This document shows, one piece after another, positions 38,509-53,100 of a DNA stretch of 64,000 bases. The notes beneath the pieces were generated by a model, which was given only the letters and a program-made list of their open reading frames with translations, was not told the origin of the DNA and ran no database searches. Source of the DNA: Aphelocoma coerulescens (Eukaryota; Chordata; Aves; Passeriformes; Corvidae); the NCBI RefSeq assembly GCF_041296385.1, contig NC_091014.1, forward strand, positions 21,303,578 through 21,367,577, given 5' to 3'. Each line of letters opens with the position of its first letter. Within the stretch, counting starts at the first letter, position 1. The translations under genes were made by a program, and so were the position numbers.

Positions 38509-41500
38509 GAATGAAAGACACTGCATTGCTTTCTCTTCCCCTAGCAAATAGCTCAGAGCTGGAATGCAGAATAAATGTCTCAAAGGCTCCTCTGTGCTGG
38601 AGGGCTTAGCAGAAACCCAGCAGTCTCAATATAAACCAGATGTGTCACAACAAGTTTTGGGGGGAGAGATGTGTTCGCTCAGGGTCTGAGAGTGCTCAGG
38701 AAGGACTCTCTCTTCCAATACAGGCACAGTAACAATTAAGGAAGGTGGGAGTAGGCTCAGCAAAAATTTCCCAACGGGACTGATGCCTTTCTTTAAAGCA
38801 CCCCCATCATTCATTCTTCAATACTTTAACAGGGCCCTGATGAGATGTACACAGCATTTAGCTTGTGTTAAGTAAGAGAAGGGCCAAAAACCCCAAAGAC
38901 CTTGCAGCTTTTCCACAAGTGCATGCAGGGTAAAGTATGTGATGATTTTGCTACAAAAATCTGGAGTATTCTCAGGTTGACTATGATCTTCAAGCTGTTT
39001 TGACCTCCACAAAACCAGAACACAGAAGTCAAATTTAATCCTGGGTAAGTACATTTCACTAGCTCCACATAATTCTGAATTATTCTCTTATGACATAGAC
39101 ATGCAAGGCACTTAAAGAATATGTGCCTGCCCCAAGCAATCCAAGAATCTCATCTAGATGCAATTAGGAGTAGGCAAGTACTTAGGGAAATTAGTCATTA
39201 GTTTGCAAATCCAGACTCAGAGAGTCTCTCAGTTACAAGACTCACTTGGGTTTAGTTCACTCTGTTTTTTAGGGTTTTTTTTCCTGCTTTTTGTTTTTTT
39301 TTGTGAAAGAGCATAGGGATAATGCTGTACAGTAGCAGAAATTTGGAAGTACTTGCATAGATCATCCCACAACAATTAGTTTTGTTAAATGACGTACAAG
39401 GAAGAAAATGTTTGAGAAAAAATATTTCCAAATGAAAAAGAAGAAAACAAAAGAAAAGCAGAATAGCAGGAACCCTCAAACCCAAAAAAGTTGGAAATCC
39501 AGGGTGTAGACAGATGTCAGGACAGAATGGAGTAGGGAAAAAGAAATAAATTTCTCATCTCCCCCTGTGCTTACAGTTTTGAATTTCAAAATAACATCCA
39601 AAGGAGCTCTGTTCCAGACAATGTAACAAGCACAAAGACCCACCTGCAGCAGGCAATCTCTGCCTCCAAAAACTCTTTGCACATGTTTCAGGTCCAAAGC
39701 ATGGAGAGCAGGCAATTAGCAAATGAGAAGCCCGGTCTATAGGCAGGCACATTCCAAATCCTGCCATCATAGGATGCAAATGCCCAACTACAGTGTTGCC
39801 AATGAAGATGCTAAATGAAAACCACCACTCTTCTCTGTTGCAGGCTGAACTAGACTTTCTTGCCTCACATGTGTCTATCAACTCAGCATTACCACATCAT
39901 CCTACTTCTTTTTTTGCATAAGGAGGAAGCTTGTAAACATGCTAGAGTAATACTGGATGTATCTAGGGGAGACCTGTGGTTTCCCACGGGATCCTTAGCC
40001 TGTCTATGGGGTTCCTATGTGATGTGGCAATGGCAGCTATAGCATAAACTTGAGCACTACTCTGCTACTGGCCAGGATCCCTCAGCTGACTCAGCCTGCA
40101 GCAGGTTATAAAACGTGGAACAGTCCATGTGGTGTCACAGTTGGAGCTTTAAAAGGGCAGGTATGGCTGTGCTGGGTAATTGGTGGCCAAGTGGTGCCAG
40201 GAGGAGGAACTTATATACCTGTAACATTCCTTACCTATTACTTCACCTAGGAGCTGAGACCAACCAGGTGTGACCCAGGCTGTAAATGGGCCAAGGGAGC
40301 AGCTACATGGATATGTACGGTGGAGGGAGGAAAAATTATAGTTGTGGGAACAGCACCCAGGAGCCCACACAGGGGCACCAATGGTGGTGCCACCACTCTC
40401 CAAGCTGTAGGTTTTGGGAATCAATCAAGCATCAGCTGATGTGCCCCACTGATGCCAGACATGGATGGGCACATATACTTTGGCTCCAAGTCAGGCTTCA
40501 TCCTTTTTTGTGTCAAGCAAACTATTTGTTGAGAAGGATGATGTGGAAGGAAAATGGCAAAAGAGTCCGAAGTGTTTGGCACTGTCAAGCACACATGGAT
40601 ACTTCATGCATTTCTTAAAGGGCATGCTCACGCCTTGGCATGGCAGGCAGCTCACAGTGCTCACTCTGCAGAGCTGATCCTGATACACACTGAAGGATGA
40701 GTGAACACAAGCACACTCAGAGCATGTGGGCTGAGTGAGCAGCAGAAGCACATAAACGATTTTGGAGAGGCCATGGAGTTAGGAGATGTAAAAGTCTCCA
40801 GCAAAGAGGTCATGCACCACAGCTGGGACATCCACACTCATCTCTCATGCTGAGGACACGAGGGTGAAGGGATTAGGCCAAGGGTCCTGGGTGCTCCCAA
40901 AAATCGGCAGCAGGATGGGGGGGGTGGGGCAGGAGTCCTTTTCAGGTCACCAGTGCAACACAAACAGCAGGGAGTGGGGGTGTGTGAAAGCACCGGACAA
41001 GTCCCCTCTCTGCTCTCACTCCCCCACATATGACACGTTTTGAGCAAGTCAAAAGACACTTACAGATGGCCTGTCTGTTCAGACAAATATATCGTAGATG
41101 CCCTGTCAGCAGCCCAAGAAAACTGCCTGCTGTTATTCCTATCTGGGGGCAGATGATGGTGACATCGTTTGGGAGACCCACTTCTGGCATCAGCTCTGGG
41201 AAATGTATTCCTAAAGAATCAGTTCAGCCAGGCAAGATACTGTCTTAGCTGCCAGCTATTCAGGAGGATAACAAACTTCTTAACTAACTTAAAAGTGCAC
41301 ATATTCAAAATTTCTTATCAATGAGGCTTGATGTAAAACGAAAGCTCAAACAACATGAATAATAAATGAAAATGACTTGTACTCCTACACTCAGTAGGGC
41401 CCAGGGCTTTGACTGAAACTCCCTTTCTTCCCAAGACTTTGTTTCTCTCCCTTTTGCTCTCTATCACAGCCTGGGTTGTAAGGTTTTGCTATGCCAGAGT

Positions 41501-42824
41501 AGGAAACCTGTCCTTACAGCTTGTGCTGCAGTACACAGGAGGAGGTGGGACCATTTTGCAGAGTTTGGAAAGATGAGTGCCAAAGGACTGCATTAAAGAA
41601 ATATTGCAGCAAGCCTAAAGAAATACTAGCAATTACATAGCAACTAATGCCACAGCAGCTATAGCATCCTGGCACTGGAAACCTGAAATACATGCACATA
41701 CACATGGATGGACAGACACACGGACACACTCTCCCAAAAGCCCATTTTAAAACATGCAACTTGGTGACTTGAATCCCTCCAGCCAGGGGGTCTGAAAAAC
41801 CAGCAACAGGAAGACATATAAAGAAGTGACAAAACTATCAAGAATGCAAATCTGAGTATCCCAGAGTCACAGTTTTCCAGCTGCTTTTGACTCTTTTGGT
41901 AACAGTGTTTGACCAGTAACATCCTGTATGTAGCTTTACATCTAAACAGAGCTTGAGGGGGTGGACTACTACAGCAGAAGGAACCAGCAGCTGAAGTTCA
42001 GGACAGTAAATTTGTGCTAAAAACAACAACTACAAACTGTGTGCACTAGTTTTCATGTTGTTTTGGTGTTTCTTTGCTGAGAAGATTTATTTGCTTATGT
42101 GACTACCATGTCCTGGGCAAGAGCAAAGCATGAAAAGAAGATTACAAGTAAAAGTAAAGTGAAATAGGAAGTTGAAAAACAGGTAAAACTGGATCTGAAC
42201 AATTTCACTTCATTACAATGGAATTCAGCTCATGGCTGGAGGATAAATGTAGGTAGCACACTTCTTTACTGAAGAAATAAAATACCCAAACCTGTCTTAC
42301 TTAAAGAATTAATTTGTTGACTTTTCATTCAGTCATGGGAGTACTCAACATTTTCTCAGTCAGACAAATGGGTTTGTACAGGGTGTTTGGAAAACTGGCA
42401 GATTCACATATTTTCCTCTCTGTTTAAATGGAATTGTTATTATCACAGACATCCAGAAGAACTCAAAAATCCCTGTATTCTTTTAAAATTTTCATAATAT
42501 AGTTTGGGTGACAAGGGAGCAGAGGAAAGGAGGTTGAGGGAAGGATGCACTTTGTAATATTACATAAGGTCATAAAGAACCATTAAAAGAATAATTAAAC
42601 TGTCATAACAGGAGTACCAATTCTGTCCTGCTATACCATAGATCAAAAAGCTCCAAAATTCTGCTCTGAATTGTAAAATGAGGAAAATGCAGTGCTGGCA
42701 CCAGTCTGCCATTCAGACATCCCATAAGTAACATGTGAGCAAATCCAGCCAACTTAAATGCCTTTTGGGGTGGCTATTTTTGAGCATTAAGAGCATGGGC
42801 TGCAGAAAAAGTGTGGCACATGCT

Positions 42825-42990
42825 CGGTTCCTGCAGTCTCAGGCTTCCTGCACGCTGCGGCTGCCCTTTGCCCGGCTCCAGCGCCTGTCGCTCCCATTCC
42901 TCGGGGCGAGCCCGCTCCCGGCTGCGGGAGAGCTCAGCGGCAGGAATAATGCCCGCACTTCGCACCGGCCCAGCCGGCCACGCCGGGTCG
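42825..42990. promoter_or_regulatory. Short orphan CpG-dense patch
   Basis: Nineteen CpG dinucleotides fall in 166 bp of strongly G+C-rich sequence, whereas the several kilobases on either side are AT-rich and almost CpG-free. In vertebrates such density normally means protection from methylation, most often at a promoter or an enhancer with CpG-island character. The patch is shorter than the usual 200-bp island threshold. Open frames cross it on both strands (up to 138 codons), but none resembles a known protein and both strands are open, as expected for G+C-rich sequence. No TATA box or clear first-exon donor is seen next to it. Confidence 0.45.
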
Positions 42991-44133
42991 GCCCTGACAA
43001 GTCTGGATGCTCTTTTCAAGTTAATTTCATCCTTAAAGCTCTCCAAAATTATGGCAGAGCAATACTACGTAGCTGGTTGAAGTCACGATTATTCCCCTGT
43101 GACAACTACATGACAACTTTTCTAAGCTTCACCTGGAAGATCTTATTCTAAGCCAAGCCTCTTTCAAATAGGAATCTGTGAGGTTTCCCAGACTGAATTT
43201 TTATTCTCAGAATAAATCAAACCAAACAAATTTCTGACCAAGTAAAATTTGAACCTTTATTGCCTGAGTTGAAAATGGTGGCAGATTTATTTTTTTCTGC
43301 AGTGACCACAGCAAACTCTTTCAAAAACAAGCCCCTGCAAAAATCCTTGGATAAAAAAATGTCACTTCCATTTTATGTTCTGTGTAAGTGATAAACAACG
43401 TTACTCAAGCTCTTAACAGCTCAAGTGGGAGGGTTTTCAAAAGAAGCTGTGTTTTGTGGTTATTACTTGCCAGAGTATTTTTAGAGAAGGGAAAGCCCGA
43501 AATGAAAACAATGAACTTCCAAATGAAGCTGCATCAGAAAGACAACAGGAGACCTGTCAGAAAAGACCAATCAGTCACAGATATCTTCCAAAACAGAAGT
43601 GTCTACAAAACCACTGCAATCAAATTACTGAAGTTCAAATTATGCATCTCGATGCCAGCCATTTTTAGGCAAGAAATTCAAAAACTACATTTTAAAAAAC
43701 CTTCTTTTTGTTTTTCTCATCCTTGTCTCTCCTACTCTCTAACCAAGTGAACAAACCGTGAAGATATCTAACTCCAAATCAACCCATCCATGCAATTACC
43801 TCACATTCCCCTGCACAGTTTTATTGCCTAGCAGGAGTAAAATTATAAGCCTTACTTAAAAGTTTGAAAGTTACCAAAAGCCTATTTTACAGAGTGAGAC
43901 AAAATAGTGTTGTTCAAATGTACAGATTTCATTACTGATTGGAGGCTCTCAGTATGTTTGAAAAGGAATAAATCAAATCCACAGAGTTATTCTATGAGCA
44001 GAGATGTTTTAACTTAACCAACAATGAGGATCTACTTCTCCTGAATTAAAGCTCCTTTTCTACTCTTGTGTAATACAAGCAAAACTCTTGCAGATTACAT
44101 TAGACCATCAGCAAATACAATTTACAAATGAAG

Positions 44134-44196
44134 AAAAAACACACCACCACCACAAAAACAAAAAAACCAAAAAAACAAAACCAAAACAACCCAAAC
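44134..44196. repeat. A/C-rich low-complexity tract
   Basis: This tract is CACCACCACCAC followed by AAAACAAAAAAACC-type units. It has no gene content and resembles other decayed simple repeats of the window. Confidence 0.85.
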
Positions 44197-47100
44197 ACTT
44201 GCCAGGGTGAGATGTAGGGACCTGGAAAGTATGTGACATACGGCATCCTTCAGCCTTTTCCTTTCTTTCAAATAAAAACACAGTGCTAAATCACACGCAA
44301 CGGGACAGTTGAATGAGAGGACTGTGTGCTGGCAACAGGAGTGACTCCCCGCAGCAATCTGGTGTCATCCAGTGAGGACAGCAGGAACAGCCCTCTGCTC
44401 CAGTGGGACTGTGCAGGCTGTAGGCACAGCCAGGCATGGCAATGAGCAGCATCTCTATGGAGGCAAGGTCACAAGTTGATTCAAGAGGTGGAATGAGGAA
44501 ACACAGGATGCAGCCAGAGGTTTTGCAATTTCATAGGTGGCTGAGATTTCCCACTGGATTCCATTCTCTCCTTGCACTGAGGAGGAGACACAGATCCCCC
44601 ACCCATGTATTGCATAGCTGCTCTGATTAGAAGGTAGCTCTTTACTTCATGATCTTTATTTTCCATGGTTCTCTGCCACAAAATCTGTTTAATTGCACAT
44701 TTGTAGAAACAGAATATTGCTCCCATTAGAGAGGAGGAAAAAACTCCAACAAACCTCAAAGAAGCCACACAACCAGAATATACCCAATTCCATTTTAAGA
44801 TACAAGACATGTAAGATCTAAAACATATAAGACACTCATTTATCAGGAGACATGCTTGACTGACTTTACGTTTTTAAAAATACAAAACCAACTCTTTTGT
44901 CCTCAAGCAAAACTAACCTCCTATGAGATGCAGACACTATGCCACACAGGCTTTTGCTCTTAAAAACTGTTTGGGAAAGTACTTCTCAGTAGCTACACAA
45001 GTTCTCAACAAAAATACAGATCAGCTTGCCTTCTGGAGTTGGTGAATGACTAATGTAATTTGAAACCTGATCATAAACCCATTGCCACTTAAACATTTTA
45101 ATGGAACTGACAAGTAGGGCATACACTTTCAGCTAAAGAACTTCAGTGCAGCACCTTTCTGCTGAGAAAGGCTGAGTTTTCAAACAGAAAAGGTAATACG
45201 TACAAAGAAGAGTAGACCAGGAGGAAAATAAAACCTTTTAAGATGAATGACTGCAAAGTTTTACACTGCTTTTTCAAAAAGAGATTGTTCAGTTGACCAA
45301 AAGAAGATGTAATTTATTTTAAATACCATGGTATATTTTGCTTTTCAATCTGTAAGTGAAATGTATCCTATGTTCTCTGCTACTATGTAATTATGATTAG
45401 ATTAGATGGTTTCTTCCAGCAGTGGTTACCATCTGCCACATTCTTTGAGAAACTAGTGGCAGAACAGGTTATGGGAGGGCAGGGGAGTGGGGATTCTCTT
45501 TTTACCTGGTAGGAAATATACCAGCAAGGTGTTTACCTACTGGCTTTACGCCTGAGAGATGTTAAAACTGCTCTTGAAGCTTCAGTTCTTGTGTGCTCAG
45601 CAGGCAGAGGAGTGAAAGCCACAGCATCATGGCATGACCATGAGGAGAATGCAGCTGGTCATGCACTTTTCCAGTTGCAGATGTAGAAATGGGGAAGAAT
45701 TCCCGCTAACCAAAAAATAGAGAGACAGACAAAGGAGTCAAAGGTTGTCTTCCACCAGGTGCTCCAGTGGAGACAGATTTAAAAGCTACCCAACAAGTGA
45801 AAGCAGCTTCTAAAATCACAAACAGACTTGAGATGTTGTTAGCACATACCCATGTATCAGGTCTGCTGTGGAGATGGCTTGTGATCTGAATTAAAAACAT
45901 GGGCAGGTAGTAGGTGTTTTATGCCCATGTGGACTGTCCTCCTTTCCCTTCTGCCCCACAAGGTCCGTCATTCCAGAAACCAGAGAGTTCTGACCTCAGT
46001 CCTGCCCAAGGCTGGCCAGGGTCCTGGATACCCTACTGTGTCTGACCACGTAATGATCTATAGCATCACTTAAATGGTAGCATGTTCAGCACAATTCAGG
46101 AGAACAGCATTGCCTTACATAGAAAAGGAGTTCAGCACATTTTTGCTGGTAAGGCATTTTACAACCTTTGGTGCTAAGCATTAAAGGTGCTTAACTTGAC
46201 TTGGAACACACCCATTTGAACATTATCGATTAATAATGCTATGTTGACTGAGAAAGTATGGTCATACTGCAGCAAGAGTGACTGCCAAATGAAATGGGGG
46301 GTCGATTAACTTGATCCAAGGCTCCTCCCACCCAACTCAAGAGCACTGGTTTCTCCATGTTTCACCCAGTGTTTGAAGAGACATGAACAAGCACGACTGG
46401 TACTACTGTTTTGACCCGGTGCCTCCGTATCCTTGCCCTTGAGTCAACCTGCATCTGCAGGAGTTGTAATTTCCCACTACAGGAAAATAAAAGAGAGCAT
46501 TTCAACATTGCCTCTCTGAGAGGAATGAGGACAGTGTGGCTGGTTTAAAACAGCATGGTATCTGGCAGGATATGTGATTTGGAAGGAAATAGCACAAAGA
46601 GAGAAAAAGCCAGAAGGGAGGTGAAGAAGATTTTGAGCAAGAGGCACTTGAGTAGTACAATGACGAGATGCATACAAGCATCAACTTACAAAAACCCATC
46701 AGTACACAAGGGAATGAAAAAATATACGGAAAGATACTTTCAGTCATAAAGGACAGACTCAAGCTGATTGATTAAATTAATGCCTACATTTCCCACCCCC
46801 TTGCCTTCCCAGTAACACCTGCTATGCTGTATCTCCACTACATGCCAACAGAACAAAATTATCTATTTAGAGTATTGTTTACCTATTAGTTTATTTCCAG
46901 CTTCCACAAAATATGAGGGATCTAGCTAAGAAATTCAGGAGAAGGGAACAGGATATAAGACATGTGGCTTGGCATTCTACAAAATTTGCTTGTCTTCTGG
47001 CACTCTCTCTTATGATGCTCACCCATCCCCCCATACCATATATTTTACTGGAAAGGGTCCTTCTTAAGAGTTAGTTGGCATCTACAAATCTAGCTATTAG

Positions 47101-50100
47101 ACATGACTCCAAGAAAGTGAGGCTCATTTCTCTTGCAGGCAAAACATTTCTAATTTTTCCCTGGCATGTTGTACACAGGCAGAAAGGCGGAAGACAAAAT
47201 GCTTTTGCTTGTTTCCCACCTCTCAGCTCTCACAGAAGGACTGCTCCATAAACAATATGCATGGAGTTTGTGAGCATAAGCTTTTGGTTGCACCATGAAT
47301 TGGCAAGGGTCACTCTAATCTGGATAAAGCAATTCACAGCTCTTCAGCCTGTGAAATAGTGAGAACTGTAGGTGTAAAATTATTTAAGTGGAATATTTAC
47401 TGCTGACTCACCTATGTCCCTTGATAGCTAAATATTTTCCTTGTCATCCATTAAAAAAAAAATCATAACTTGATGAAGAAAGCATATTTTGATAAAGGCT
47501 GTTCATCTAGGGAAGAATATTCTAACGTATAATGTTACCATATTTTGATACTACATCCTCATAAAAAAACCATCTAAATATTTTTGGACTCTGATCTAGT
47601 ACAATAGACTCTTCTCATTCCACAAAAGTGAATCTGAAAGATCAACAAGGTTTTTCTGCTTACTTTAATGAATGCCTATAAATAATGAAGGCAGCTTATC
47701 CCTGTGTGCTCTGGAGGGACTGTCATCCATCAAGACAACAATATCTGGTCAAGCAACTTTCAGACATTAAATTAAATTATCTTTGGAGAGGATTCATCAG
47801 CTTTTGTATCTCCTCTCCTCTAAGAAACACGGCATCTCCCCCACTGATCAGCAAAGGAGCTGACAGGAAAATATTCTCTCAGCCATTCAGTATTGTTAGT
47901 AGAGCAGCAGAGAGGAGAATCATGGGTTTGCATAGGCAAAAACTAGCCAGAAATCCCCTGGTAGAACTGAGATGCAAAGCAGCTATGAAAAACAGAGGAG
48001 ATTGATACTGAGAGTTTATAGTTAGTGAGTTTTAGGGACAAAGCTCCCTGTTCCCCAAGGGCATTAATAAAGACACTCAAATGGCATAAGTAATGCATTG
48101 AGATGCTGCATAAAATCACAATATTTTTGAAAAGCAAAAAGGTGTCCTCTCTCAAGGGACACTCAAAGATATTATGCATTTTATTTAACAAATATGCAAT
48201 ATTCAGGTACTGTTCAAATACATAGCCGACTATCATAAAACTAGTTTATTAACCTTGGACAAAACAATATTTTTTTTACCTCCTCTTTCTCAAATCTTTA
48301 CTTTTCCAAATTCCCAAAAACCAAAACCAAATGCAGGAAATACCTCCACTCACCTCCCTCACACACTTCCTCAGTCTTTCAAGTTGTCTTGTAAAGAAGC
48401 AATATGTGGCTTTCTTTTCCAGCTACCCCCTTCAGAGTCAGAAGTTTAATTTCAGGGTAATCTTTCTTTAAATTCAAATGAACCTGCACACAGGGCTGCA
48501 CATACTAGAAAAGACTGACAGGTATTTTGGTGTATTTCTTTAAAAACAGTAAAAAATCATTTACACCTACCATTTTTTCATTAGTGTTTATAAAGTCAAA
48601 TGGCAGCACTTATGTTTTAATAATATGCAATAAAGAGAACATCATTTTCCAATGACTAGTCTAAATTAGCAACACTGCTGAATGCTAAATGCATAAATAT
48701 TTTATTCCAAAACACTTACATAGCCTGTGGTTTATAGCTCAAGAAAGCTGCACATTTATAGTTGACCTGTGATAATCAAACTACAGTACGTTAATTCTGA
48801 AATATATTTAATACTATTTCTACTTTCAGAAATACTTCTGATGCCATTTTATAAAATGAAAAATAAAAAGATTTTCCGTCTTAACCTGTGATCATGAGGC
48901 TGGCTTTGAAGTCCAACACTACACATTTTTCTTTCAAATACTGTTAAAAATAATTTGTTCTTACTTTTCACATCAGCAATTGCAGTAGGTTTTGATCAAT
49001 CCTTGGATGACAAACTACAACTTAGAATTAGGACACCTGAAAGCAAGTTTAGGACACTGAATTGCAGCACAGTGTTTTAGAGGATTCTATTTCCCAGCAA
49101 AGCACAAATAATTATTAAAAAGAGCTAACTTTCATGGTATGCATTCAATTTGAGCTGGACATGAATTCAGATTACTATTCTAAATCCAAACCAATTTGGA
49201 ACAATCGTTCTACTTTCAGGTTTACACCAACATCTTGCAAATTCTCAGCCCCAGGATTAATGGGATCACAGGAATATCAAGGACTTCTTGATTCTTTCAA
49301 AATCTTCCTCCTTCTCCACTGAAGGAATTCTGTGGTTTTCAGAAGAGGTGGTATGATTCACAAAGTCCCCAAAACAGAAACAAATACAGTAACACTAATT
49401 CAGGATGTTTTCTTTCCAGGAAGGTGGCTCTTTTTTACTACTCACTGCTCAGTCTTACGAATGGTTAACAAAGTCTTGTCTCTCCTCCCTCACACACTGT
49501 GACAGCTTCAGTACTGAAAGGCCAAGAGATATCCACCCTCCTATATGGAGGTATATATTCAAAGGTGCTCTTTCTCTTCTGAGTAGTTTTGAGTACTCCT
49601 TTTCATCCAAAAACATTTGGACTCACCAAGTAAATTTTAGTAATATTATAGAAGATATGAAAATATATAAACACTTGGACATACTTAAGGACCGCTCAAA
49701 ATGCTTTTACAAGCAAGATTTTTTTCCTATCCAAAAATGTGTTTCAAAGCATGATGTTTAATCGCTAATGTGGAAGGGTAGGGAGGCAGGAGGAACCTCA
49801 CTTTGTGGCTTAAAATTTAACCTCACAATGCAATTAAAAATATATGGAAGCTGATAATTTATCAGAACACTTGTCTCTATTCCAAGGCTGCCTTCCAAAA
49901 CATCATTTCATTAGTATGTTTTTCCGGGGGGGAAAAATCACTGTAAGTCTTAAAGGAAAGCTTCAGGTTTTTTTGACATTAGCTAGCTCATAATGAGCTA
50001 ACATTCCCTTTTAATTAATTCTCTAATTTGCCCAGGCAGTTAGCAGATATATACATCTTCATATTACCTGATACGCCTTTAAAATTATTCCTTTCAAATT

Positions 50101-53100
50101 ATTCCTGTGTATATACTATTTAATAGCTTTTGAGCCAGTGACTAAAAGTTGTTTTTAACCACTTCTTGCCCTTTCATCTAATTTAAATATAACCAGCTTC
50201 AAAATAAACCTACTCAACACACCCAGCCTCCCACTTCAATAGACGCAGTTCTGAAGCTAACAAGGGCCACGGAGAATTATTACCACTAGGCTGATCAGTG
50301 CATATAGAAACCAAGGTAAGGCTGTGTTTACATCCATTACAGGTGTGGTTACTTAACGGGAGAGAAAGGGACTGAAGAACAGGGATGGCAAACACTACAT
50401 GAGGGCAGCAAATGCTTTAAGCCCTAGGCTGCACTCTGATCCCTAGGATCAGAGGGAGGAAAATAAAAAAGAGAGAAGAGGTTGGAGGGAGCAGGGCTGG
50501 GGTGAAGAAAGGAGCCTGAGCAACAAGATCCTGCAGGAGGAGGTTGCAAGGAGGAGACCAGCAGCCCAGAAAAGCAGAAAGTCCCATCCCAGCTGGAGGT
50601 GCTCCCTGACACTTGATGTTGTCCACACCAGCTGTTCCTCTGCTCCCAGTCACAGCTGGGCTCCTCTCCCCATCTCTCCCTCCATGCTCCCTGACAGTGA
50701 AGAGGAGTCGTGGGCAGTCAGGACTGTCTCTGATCTGAGGCTTGGTCTGGGGTGTGGTTCACACAGTGACCCTTGTGGCCCTGCTTGCCCCTGCCCACAC
50801 AGCACTCTCTGCAGTGCCCTTTTCTGACCAGCCAGCTGCCTCCTATCTGCATAGATTATTTTTTTTACACCTATGCAGTTGATCCAAAATATATTAATTT
50901 GGCATTGAAGGGGATTCCATTTCCCCGACAAGGGCTGTCCTGCTCAAGGCTTGAGAGTCCTCTCCACTCCAGTGGAGAGATTGTTGACTCTACACCAGCA
51001 TTATATCATACCTAGCAAGTTTAAAACAAACCCAGATGTCCCTGAAAGGCTACATGATTTATGTGCATTAACAGCCTTAGAAATACATTTTAAAAGCAGG
51101 CAGGATCCCACAGATGCCTAGAAGTCCTCCTGCCTCTCAGCTGTGCTCCAATTTTGGAGCTATGGAACAAATGTTCAGAGTTGCAGCCACCCACAGGAAG
51201 CTTCACCCACACATTCCCCCTGACAGACAGAACTGTATTCAAAATCAACACCCCAGAAGCACAACCAGCAGGTTACGCCAGTTGTATTTTATCATCCACA
51301 ACTGTGCTGCTACAGCCTAAACTAATCATGCATAAAAACACTTACTCTGTAGCTTCAAAAGTCAGCTCAGACTCCAAATTTTAAAGGAAGCATTTTGATC
51401 CTCCTAGCTTCCCTCTCCATCTGAGACATCCTGAACACACTGTAAAATCATGATCATATTTAGCCCAGATCCCTTTGTACTTAATTCTTAATACATGCAA
51501 CCCACCAAGAGACAAGTCCCTGGTCTGTGCCCTAACCTTTCCAGCTGCTCCGGATGCTCAGAGGGAAGCAGCATGTCTAAGGAAGTAGGAGACCAGAGCA
51601 TGCCACTCTGAACAGGTACGTATTGCACAACTGTATCAACTTATATCTTCTAGGGATAGCTGTATAATGTGCTGCAATTTAGGTTTTACTACTGGCAAAT
51701 GAATGTGCCTCCACCTGAAAACAGTCTTTCTCATTTTTACAGTACGTTTACCTCATTACGTCAATTAAAATAATCCTGACCTGCCAAGAATCTCAAGGTG
51801 CCCATAAGCACACAACCCCCAAGTTTTTGGTGCAATTTTCGAATGCCATTGTAAAGCTGCCGACTGCTAACAGATGCATCAAAGTATATCCTTTGTTAAT
51901 GTTAAAGAAGCAGTAGAAACATGTCATCTTAAAGGAAAGCTTAAAACCTTAAATATATTGAGACTATCTGTTCGGTTCCTAAGATTTATTGGGGTTTTAA
52001 GAACCTTGCCTTGAGTAATCATGCCTTGGGCTGGAAAAAAAAGGGATCTCTCAAAAGGCAGATAACTTCTCTCATTCACTTGTAACAAAGAAAGACATAC
52101 TGAAATGCTGAGCACCACCAGAAAGAAAAACAAGCACAGGAAGAATTGCATCCACTTATTTTTACAGGCCTAAAGATTTTCAGGAGCTTCACACTAACTC
52201 GAGATTTTTATCCTTCTGCCTTTTGTTTGCTTCCCTGACTTTAATTTTTTCTTTTCTCCTCCTGCACCATATTCCACCCTTCTATAACTGTGCGTGGGGC
52301 TGGCATCCTGTTCCTGCCTCTACTCCTTGCTGGAAGATGCAAACTGAGCAGCTGCCTCTGGGTGAAGATGAAAAGTAGCCCCAGCGTCTTCCTATCACCA
52401 TCCACATTTTTTTTTCCTGTGCATGGAAACCCATCAGCTCATGATAGTATGGTTTTACTTCTGGTAGAGTGCAGTTGCTTTAGGATTTGAGGTACGATCC
52501 CTCAGGGGAGTTTTTACAGCAATATTTTACACAAGCCTTGTTACCATTCTTTTTTTCATTATTCTTTTTCCTTTCATAAGCTTTCTTACCTTTTGCTGTG
52601 TAAGTAAATGAATAAACACAACAAAGATAAACAGACACTGCAGATACAAGAGTAGTTATGCAGGAGAATATTACCCTTAGATGATTACTTTGATAAAACT
52701 GAATTGGACCGCCCATTACAAGAATACATGTTTTGAATTACAAATTAAAAGACACAGTAAATGATCGATTTCTTGATGTATGGAGAAGATATAAACAAGG
52801 TGGTCTGCAGCTCTATAAAGAATTGATTTTTGTGTAATTCTATACATCCTCCCTTGCTCTCACTTTCTATATCCAAGTGAACAAAACAGCAAGGACAGCT
52901 GAACTGAATTAGTGAGCATCCAAAAATATCCAGCCCATCTTCCTTAAAAGCACAGAGAGATGCTTCTAGTTTGCCAGAAAAGAAGCAGTATTTTTAATAT
53001 TGTGGTCCTCAAATAAACTGCCTCTTGACTGTCTGAATTACAAACTACTGCCTTCAGGAGATAAAACAAAGAATGTGTGAAAATACAACTGTGTATAGAA

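Larger units (their letters stand above)
29072..42824. other. Unassigned non-coding stretch
   Basis: No named gene or well-supported repeat was found. A possible hAT-type DNA-transposon remnant lies at 32740-32850 and a 17-base T run at 38492-38508. Between 39.9 and 41.2 kb the sequence is somewhat richer in G+C and resembles no element I know. Minus-strand segments at 34005-34170, 35949-35993 and 38024-38125 have splice-like borders and are treated under findings. Confidence 0.5.

Noticed and set aside
40286..40618. Frame starting Met-Gly-Gln, considered as a retroviral gag start
   Set aside because: Nothing after the first three residues resembles a gag protein, and no primer-binding site or LTR lies upstream.
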